Shown here: piece by piece, positions 27,685 to 32,555 of the stretch
How the letters are laid out: each line of letters starts with the position of its first letter
Numbering within the stretch: the stretch's first letter is position 1
Source of the DNA: Candidatus Binatota bacterium
Lineage (GTDB): Bacteria; Desulfobacterota; Binatia; UBA1149; CAITLU01
DNA: 32,555 nucleotides
Direction: 5' to 3'
Assembly (NCBI GenBank): GCA_024276575.1
Contig: JAJRWY010000196.1
Location: forward strand, 1-32,555
Program-made: the position numbers and the translations under genes
Notes under the pieces: generated by a model
What the model saw: the letters and a program-made list of their open reading frames with translations, nothing else
Told to the model about the DNA's origin: nothing
The model's database searches: none

Positions 27685-27891
27685 CTACTTCATCTCTACT
27701 TCGGCTATCCGTGAGACGGTTACGGCGCCAGCGCAAAGCCCTGCTTCGGCACCCGGGCAAAGGCCGGCTATGGCGTTGGCGTAACGGCCGGCTATGGTGT
27801 TGGCACAAACGCCGGCTATGGCGTTGGCGTAAAGCCCGGTCATGGCGCCGGCGCAAAGCCGGTCTTCGGTGGCGGCCGAGAACGGTCTCAC
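27685..27891 (-). CDS. Octapeptide-repeat mini-ORF between the two exbD genes
   Basis: A GTG (27889-27891) overlaps the TGA of the upstream exbD as GTGA, the same coupling used elsewhere in this operon. The frame runs 68 codons to TAG (27685-27687), just before the next exbD. The product is mostly an 8-residue repeat, pattern [LVR][CY]A[NG][AT][IM][AT]G (LYANAIAG, VCANTIAG, RYANAIAG), rich in Ala with regular Cys/Tyr. I know no such family. Because the DNA unit is 24 bases, several frames are open, so the ORF could be a by-product of the repeat; the start coupling is the main evidence for it. Confidence 0.4.
   Translation of the reverse strand: MRPFSAATEDRLCAGAMTGLYANAIAGVCANTIAGRYANAIAGLCPGAEAGLCAGAVTVSRIAEVEMK
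27716..27882. repeat. Tandem array of about seven 24-bp units
   Basis: Units start at 27716, 27740 (23 bp), 27763, 27787, 27811, 27835 and 27859. The three central units are nearly identical (GCCGGCTATGGCGTTGGCGT plus four bases); outer ones are worn. The array fills the gap between the two exbD genes. Confidence 0.85.
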
Positions 27892-28319
27892 GGCGTGTCC
27901 TCTTCTCCGAGTTGCAGTGCGGCTAGGCCTACTTTGGACAGCCCTGCTTCGGCGCTTATCCGCATGGCGCGTTGTACCGCTTCAAACTGAGTTCTGCGGT
28001 CGCCGCGGATAACCACTTCAATACTGCGGCTCGAGCTTTCCGACCGCCGTTCGAGGTAGTCGAGAAGCTCGGCGCTGCTCCGGCGCACTGCGTTGATCAA
28101 ATAGAAGCCGTCGCGGCTGACATTGACGGTAATGAGTTCGACCCTTTGATCGGATATCTCCTTGGCCTGGTCGGCGTTGGGCAGTTTTATCTCTTCCTCA
28201 CCGGCTTGCCCGAAACGGATCGACATGACGAAGAAAGTTATGAGCAAGAAGGCCATGTCGATCAGCGCGGTCATGGAGAAACTGATGTGGCGCGAGCGTG
28301 TGGAACGAGGGCCTTTCAC
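27888..28319 (-). CDS. ExbD/TolR-family proton-channel protein (first copy)
   Basis: The 143-residue product has a single membrane segment, FSMTALIDMAFLLITFFVMS, with the essential Asp21. A periplasmic domain follows with LPNADQAKE and VVIRGDRRTQFEAVQRAM, typical of ExbD/TolR. It starts with GTG overlapping the exbB-like stop as GTGA and ends at 27888. It differs clearly from the second copy, so the pair probably forms a heteromeric D-subunit set and is not a recent duplication. Confidence 0.92.
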   Translation of the reverse strand: MKGPRSTRSRHISFSMTALIDMAFLLITFFVMSIRFGQAGEEEIKLPNADQAKEISDQRVELITVNVSRDGFYLINAVRRSSAELLDYLERRSESSSRSIEVVIRGDRRTQFEAVQRAMRISAEAGLSKVGLAALQLGEEDTP

Positions 28320-29209
28320 CTTCCAGCGCTCTCCGTAGCCGCCACGGTACTGTCTTCGGTGCCGGGAGCGCCGGATTCACCCGTGCTGTGCGGGGGCGAG
28401 GTGGGCTGCGCCCGCTCAGAGATCGCGCTAGCGCGTTGCGGGCCCCAATCGCGCTTTTTCAACGGCGCTACGATGTCTTCGGCGTAAGCGCTAGCGTCGG
28501 CGACCAAGGCGTCGACCCGGTTGCGGAATAATCCGAACAGATAGAGCGAGGGGATGGCTACCACCAGTCCCATAACCGTGGTCATGAGCGCCTCGAAGAT
28601 GCCGCCGGCAAGACGCCGCGGGTCGACGCCCCCTACCGCGATAGAGATCTGGTTGAAAGAGTTCACCATTCCCATCACCGTACCCAGCAGCCCCAGCATG
28701 GGCGCGATATTGGCGATAATGTTGAGATGTTCGATTTTCCTCAGTAAACGGCCGGTTTCCACGTCGGCGCGGTCTTCCATCGCTTTGACTACGGCGTCAT
28801 AGCCGCGTTCTTGCTCCTGTACGCCGGCTGCGACGACCAGGCTGAGAAAGGAAGCGCCCTCCTCGGAACCCTTGGCGGCGGCTTGCTCGTAGTCGCCCGC
28901 GTGCAGCATAGCGGAGAGTTGCTCGCGGTCCTCGTTGGGGATGAGTGCTTTCGCACGGATTTGCATCGCGTATTGGATCACCAACCCCACGGCGAAGAAG
29001 GACAAGACGATGATCGCGTAGCCGACCCAACCACCGAACTTGATCAAGTCCACGATGTCGTAGTTCAAGGCTGTGCCGGTGGGGGCGCCGGCCGCCGCCG
29101 AGCCTTGGGCCAAAGCTGCGGCGGGAGCCACAGCCAGCAGCACAGCGAGCAGGAGCAGTGTGGGCGGCGAGAAAGCGGGGCGGGTGAAGGAAATTAGAGG
29201 GGCTTTCAT
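28316..29209 (-). CDS. MotA/TolQ/ExbB-family proton-channel protein with signal peptide
   Basis: This is the five-subunit membrane channel of the motor. The 297-residue product begins with a signal peptide (TLLLLAVLLAVAPAAALAQ), as in the extended ExbB proteins of several lineages. Three membrane segments follow: GWVGYAIIVLSFFAVGLVIQ, IAPMLGLLGTVMGMVNSF and EALMTTVMGLVVAIPSLYLF. The last two hold the conserved threonines of the proton path. The tail beyond 265 is Ser/Pro/Glu-rich. The ATG (29207-29209) has a perfect AAGGAG, the strongest ribosome-binding site in the operon. It follows the vWA gene by 52 bases. Confidence 0.93.
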   Translation of the reverse strand: MKAPLISFTRPAFSPPTLLLLAVLLAVAPAAALAQGSAAAGAPTGTALNYDIVDLIKFGGWVGYAIIVLSFFAVGLVIQYAMQIRAKALIPNEDREQLSAMLHAGDYEQAAAKGSEEGASFLSLVVAAGVQEQERGYDAVVKAMEDRADVETGRLLRKIEHLNIIANIAPMLGLLGTVMGMVNSFNQISIAVGGVDPRRLAGGIFEALMTTVMGLVVAIPSLYLFGLFRNRVDALVADASAYAEDIVAPLKKRDWGPQRASAISERAQPTSPPHSTGESGAPGTEDSTVAATESAGR

Positions 29210-29261
29210 CAGGGTCTCCTTGGCGCAATCGATTTCGTGGATGTGAGGTGGGGGATGTTGC

Positions 29262-30371
29262 TTATCCTTCACCGGCATAGCGGGCGACTTCTTTCTCCCA
29301 GCGTGAACCGAAAGCAAAATACAGTATCTGTTGAACCAACTGGGCGTCGGAACCGAGCGAGGCCAGTTCTCCGTTGCCGTTCTCGGCCATGCTACGGTAA
29401 CTGGCGCGTACTTCGTTGTAGAACTCGGGCATCGGCGAGATCTCGTCGGGTTCGGTGCCGTGCAGCCATATATGGAGATTGCGCTGATACTCTTCGTGCA
29501 TTCGTTTGGTGACGTCGATGGCGCTGATTACGCCGCCGCTTTCAGCAAATTCGCGGGCCAGCGCTTCGATGGCGGGAATGTCGCTCTTGTGCGGTGGTGA
29601 ACTTCCGACGATTATGATGACGCGCTTGGCGCGCCGCCGCCAACTCAATTCGTCGATTGCGGCTTCGAGGCCTTGTCTGACCGCTTCCTCGTAATCGCCG
29701 CCGCCGTCGGCTTGAAGATCGTCGAGCCAAGCCTGGACTTTCGCTTTGTGAAAACTGAGATCGCGCCACTTGACGACGAACTCGTCGCCGCTGTCGCGAA
29801 AAGCTACGGCGCCGACCCGTGCTATCGGCACCAGCCTTTGAATGCCGCTGACCAGAGCCCCGGCCTGGGACTTAATCTCGTCGATCACGTGTTGCATGCT
29901 TGCGGTTGCGTCAATGACGATTGCCACGTCGAGCCCGGTCTTGCGCAAACCTCCGATGAAAGAGCCGAATTGCCCCGAAAGTCCACCTACTCCGCCGGAG
30001 ACAGGAGCGAAACGGGTCTGTATGTTGGCCAAGCGGCGCGAGTCCGGGCGGGGTGCCGAGAAACTCTTCAGTTCCGGCATCGAGACCGGACGTTGCTCGA
30101 TTCGTTCGACCTCAATCGGTTTCAGACTCACGTCTTCGGCCATTTGCTCGAGTTCGGCGTCGTCCACGGTGTTCTCCCGTGCCACGATGCTGACCCGGGC
30201 CGCTTTCGGTCCTACGCCGAAGCCGAAACCCTCGCTGCCCGAACTCAGTGTTATAGAACCCAGCAACAGCAACAGCAGGATGTGGAATATCGCCGAGGCA
30301 GTATAGCCTTCGAGGCGCTGGCGGAGCGCTCTTCGATCGCCTCCGCCGCCAAAAATCGTGTTAAGTTTCAA
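29262..30371 (-). CDS. Membrane-anchored von Willebrand factor A domain protein
   Basis: The 369-residue product has a cytoplasmic start, one membrane segment (about 24-43, ASAIFHILLLLLLGSITLSS), a charged periplasmic stretch and a vWA domain from about 146. The MIDAS metal site reads VIDATASM (Asp154, Thr156, Ser158), and VGAVAFRDSGDEF and SPPHKSDIPAIEALA follow. This topology mirrors TonB and TolA, which also pass ExbB/ExbD or TolQ/R energy outward. The start is a TTG (30369-30371), forced by an in-frame TAG four codons upstream and no later ATG before the membrane segment. It is the first gene of the motor operon. Confidence 0.85.
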   Translation of the reverse strand: MKLNTIFGGGGDRRALRQRLEGYTASAIFHILLLLLLGSITLSSGSEGFGFGVGPKAARVSIVARENTVDDAELEQMAEDVSLKPIEVERIEQRPVSMPELKSFSAPRPDSRRLANIQTRFAPVSGGVGGLSGQFGSFIGGLRKTGLDVAIVIDATASMQHVIDEIKSQAGALVSGIQRLVPIARVGAVAFRDSGDEFVVKWRDLSFHKAKVQAWLDDLQADGGGDYEEAVRQGLEAAIDELSWRRRAKRVIIIVGSSPPHKSDIPAIEALAREFAESGGVISAIDVTKRMHEEYQRNLHIWLHGTEPDEISPMPEFYNEVRASYRSMAENGNGELASLGSDAQLVQQILYFAFGSRWEKEVARYAGEG

Positions 30372-30557
30372 AGTCTTAAAAATCTACTGCGATAGTGAAG
30401 TACTCACAAGGATAAATCTGGATCGTGGTCTTCAACTTCGCGGGCCGGGACCCGGCGTTGAGTTTCCATTGACCAGGCGCTACGAATTCCACTTGGTCGT
30501 TCCGCTTCGCCGAGCACCCCCGCGAACGGGACCGTAGCCCCCGACTTGAGCTGAGCT

Positions 30558-32414
30558 TTGCGAGATCGTCTCCACTCCCACCTATTGACGTGTACCGAAG
30601 GGTCCAGCACGGGCCGGTTGTTGGATCTGGTTTTCGACGGCTGCGGGCGTGACACCGAGTTCGGCCGTTCTTTCGTGCGTGCTTTGTTGGCCGATGATCC
30701 GCGTGTGGCCGAGATAAGGCCGGGTTTCTGGAAAGTCGTCGACGAGCATCTCTTTGCGGTTCCGGTCAGCGAGGCTCCCTTCGTGGTCTTTGATCTCGAG
30801 ACTACCGGTCTCAAGGGTAACGACGCAGGCATAACGGAGATCGGAGCGATTCGTCTCCAGGGATCGCAAGAAGTAGGCCGTTTCGAACAACTCGTGAATC
30901 CCGGGGTTCCCATCCCGCCGTATGTCGCCAAGCTTACCGGGATAACCGATGCGATGGTTTCTGTTGCGCCGCCGATAGAAGATGTCCTCGACTCTTTCAT
31001 TACTTTTGCTCGCGGCGCCGTGTTGGTCGCCCATAACGCAGCTTTCGATGTGGCGATGCTCGAGAGCGAGTCACGGCGTCTGTCCGGCCGGCCGGTGGGC
31101 CTTCCCTCACTGTGTACCATCAAGCTGGCCAAGCAACTGTTGCCGGAACTGAGCAAGACTTCGCTTGATGCGCTGGCCGAGCATTTCGCTGTCGAAGTTC
31201 CCCTGCGCCACCGGGCTCTTGCTGACGCTGAGTTGACCGCAATGGTACTACAGCGGCTGATTGCTGCCCTCGCGTCCCGCGACGCAGACGCGCAACTAGA
31301 CGTGCAAGCTTTGCTGGCTGCGCAAGACGATTCGGGACAGCGCAGGCGCATGGAGATCTGCGTGAGCCAGGACAGTCTCGAGCGCTTGCCTCCCGGCCCC
31401 GGCGTTTACCGTTTCGTGGGTGCGGACGGTGAAGCGTTATTCGTGGGCCGTTCGCCGGCCTTGCGCGAGCGCGTGGTGCGTCACTTCCTCGACTTCGACC
31501 ACTTGAGTGGGCGGCAGCGCAGCATGATGGCAGAGACCCGGGATATCGAGTTCATCGAGTGCGGGTCCGGCCTCGAGGCGGCCTTGGTCGAAGCCCGTGA
31601 GATTCGGCTTCGCGAGCCTTCTTACAACCGGCCGGGCAAGCATCTTCCGCGTGGTAGCTACGTCAAGATCAACGTCAACGCGCGTTTTCCGCAGGTTTCG
31701 GCGAGTTCGCGGATCGGAAACGAGCGAGCGTTGTACTTGGGGCCGCTCAAAGGCAAGGCGCTAGCTTCCGACGCGGCGGAGATGCTCGCGGCGGTGTTCG
31801 GGTTGCGCACCTGTGAAGGTTCGCTCAAGCCTCGGGCAGATGCGGAAAGTTGCTCGCTTGGTGACAAAGGCTGGTGCAGCAGCCCCTGCGACGGCAGTGT
31901 TTCTCGCGGCGCCTATATGAAGCAGGTTGCCGAGGCCGGAGCGTTTCTTCGCAACAACGGCAGCGGACTTCGTGAGAAAGTGCAGAAGCTCGACCTTTCG
32001 GGATCGAGCGGAGCCAAGTCGCGGTTCTCCGCCGCGGTGAGGCGTCTGGACAGGTTTCGCAAGCACGTGCAGTGGCTGGTCAACGCATACAGCTATCTGG
32101 CTGTTGCGCCGGCAAGCTCCGGCGACGGGCTGTTCGTAGCGGCGGTGCTGGAAGGCCGTTTGCTTACGGCGCGGACTCTGCGCTGCGAGGATGACGCGAA
32201 AGCGCTTATTGAGATGGTTGCGGAGGTCTCGCCGAAAGGATCGCCTGGCCGGCCGCCCCGGGAGGACGCGGATGCGGCCACCATCTTGAGTGAGTGGAGG
32301 CATCGCAATGCCGACGAACGTGCCGAGGAGTTATGGGCGCTCGAAGCGGGCCACCGCGAGCAACTACACGAACTCGAACGGCGTTTGTGCCGGCAGCTCT
32401 CGGTGCTTTGCTGA
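30558..32414 (+). CDS. DnaQ-type 3'-5' exonuclease fused to a UvrC/Cho-like GIY-YIG nuclease
   Basis: The 618-residue product has a DEDDh exonuclease at about 74-235: FVVFDLETTGL (Asp79, Glu81), LVAHNAAFDVAML (Asp164) and LRHRALADAE (His218, Asp223). A GIY-YIG domain follows at about 278-365 with GVYRF, LFVGRS, an arginine in ALRERV and EALVEAREIRLREPSYN. Then comes the UvrC-type cysteine cluster CSLGDKGWCSSPC. The UvrC RNase H-like half is missing. This fusion is well known in actinobacteria, where it is thought to act in DNA repair. The start is a TTG at 30558; a TGA two codons before it limits the choice, and TTG 30588 is also possible. Confidence 0.88.
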   Translation: MRDRLHSHLLTCTEGSSTGRLLDLVFDGCGRDTEFGRSFVRALLADDPRVAEIRPGFWKVVDEHLFAVPVSEAPFVVFDLETTGLKGNDAGITEIGAIRLQGSQEVGRFEQLVNPGVPIPPYVAKLTGITDAMVSVAPPIEDVLDSFITFARGAVLVAHNAAFDVAMLESESRRLSGRPVGLPSLCTIKLAKQLLPELSKTSLDALAEHFAVEVPLRHRALADAELTAMVLQRLIAALASRDADAQLDVQALLAAQDDSGQRRRMEICVSQDSLERLPPGPGVYRFVGADGEALFVGRSPALRERVVRHFLDFDHLSGRQRSMMAETRDIEFIECGSGLEAALVEAREIRLREPSYNRPGKHLPRGSYVKINVNARFPQVSASSRIGNERALYLGPLKGKALASDAAEMLAAVFGLRTCEGSLKPRADAESCSLGDKGWCSSPCDGSVSRGAYMKQVAEAGAFLRNNGSGLREKVQKLDLSGSSGAKSRFSAAVRRLDRFRKHVQWLVNAYSYLAVAPASSGDGLFVAAVLEGRLLTARTLRCEDDAKALIEMVAEVSPKGSPGRPPREDADAATILSEWRHRNADERAEELWALEAGHREQLHELERRLCRQLSVLC

Positions 32415-32460
32415 ACCTAGCCCGCATTATTCGTGAAACCTCGTCGCGAGAGTCGCAAGC

Positions 32461-32555
32461 GCCCGTGAGATCGGCCCAAGCGCAGCGATGAGGCCCGCAG
32501 GCGTACTAACAGTACGTCGAGGGCCGAAAAGCGAGCACGGGCCGAGATTGCGGGC
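32461..32555. repeat. Long imperfect palindrome at the window end
   Basis: Left arm 32461-32507 (GCCCG...GCGTACT) mirrors right arm 32511-32555 (AGTACG...CGGGC) around AAC. Shared blocks are CGTACT, a GGGCC block, TCGGCCC and terminal GCCCG, with mismatched stretches between. It follows the nuclease gene by about 46 bases. It may extend past the window. The form suits a dispersed palindromic repeat element or a long bidirectional terminator. Confidence 0.6.

Noticed and set aside
27716-27882. CRISPR array
   Set aside because: The repeats are 24-bp direct units without spacers, and no cas gene is nearby.
27674-27926. Other open frames across the 24-bp repeats, on both strands
   Set aside because: A repeat unit divisible by three keeps several frames open; they are Arg/His-rich and start at TTG or within the array, so only the GTGA-coupled frame was kept.
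30404-31351. Minus-strand Ser/Arg-rich frame opposite the nuclease fusion gene
   Set aside because: Antisense to clear DEDDh exonuclease motifs; composition is typical of a shadow frame.

Overview
The window looks like the chromosomal replication-origin neighbourhood of a GC-rich (roughly 55-60% by eye) Gram-negative bacterium. An LpxA acyltransferase, OmpA-type and other lipoproteins and ExbB/ExbD motor proteins imply an outer membrane. A detached atpZ-atpI-atpB-atpE cluster, a DUF1329 protein, FadE-like acyl-CoA dehydrogenases and a small 'WPFSF' protein suggest a deltaproteobacteria-like lineage (Myxococcota, Binatota or Desulfobacterota type). That placement is inference; no rRNA or tRNA gene is visible.

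Layout. 1-10370 is minus strand and holds the classical origin block, transcribed dnaA > dnaN > gyrB > gyrA > gpsA, then rpmH > rnpA > yidD > yidC (cut by the window edge). recF is missing between dnaN and gyrB. Perfect DnaA boxes lie on both sides of dnaA, and an AT-rich element with 11-bp phased repeats lies beside dnaN, so oriC is probably here. 10628-13814 is plus strand: hemL followed by atpZ-atpI-atpB-atpE, closed by a strong terminator. 13913-16554 (minus) is an acyl-CoA dehydrogenase > alpha/beta hydrolase > pyrE operon. 17066-20245 (plus) holds a DUF1329 protein, an OmpA-like lipoprotein and a second acyl-CoA dehydrogenase. 20438-23713 (minus) has a small conserved protein, a MerR regulator with an operator-like repeat, a spermidine-synthase-like methyltransferase and a stand-alone lpxA. 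A plus-strand lipoprotein follows (23822-24907). 24898-30371 (minus) is a tight operon encoding a membrane-anchored vWA protein, a TolQ/ExbB protein, two TolR/ExbD proteins, a repeat mini-ORF between them, and a large TPR protein. 30558-32414 (plus) encodes a DnaQ-type exonuclease fused to a UvrC-like GIY-YIG nuclease, and a long imperfect palindrome runs to the window end.

The observations most worth following are these. (1) Two genes are interrupted by an in-frame TAG at places where the same frame clearly continues as family sequence: gyrA, before its acidic tail, and the DUF1329 gene, between signal peptide and mature domain. TAG also ends many genes here, so wholesale recoding is unlikely; amber suppression, programmed readthrough, recent nonsense mutation and assembly error remain open. 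(2) The vWA-ExbB-ExbD-ExbD-TPR operon looks like a proton-driven envelope machine with the one-TolQ, two-TolR composition of the Myxococcus gliding motor but with a TonB/TolA-like vWA subunit. (3) An octapeptide-repeat mini-ORF made of 24-bp tandem repeats sits inside that operon.
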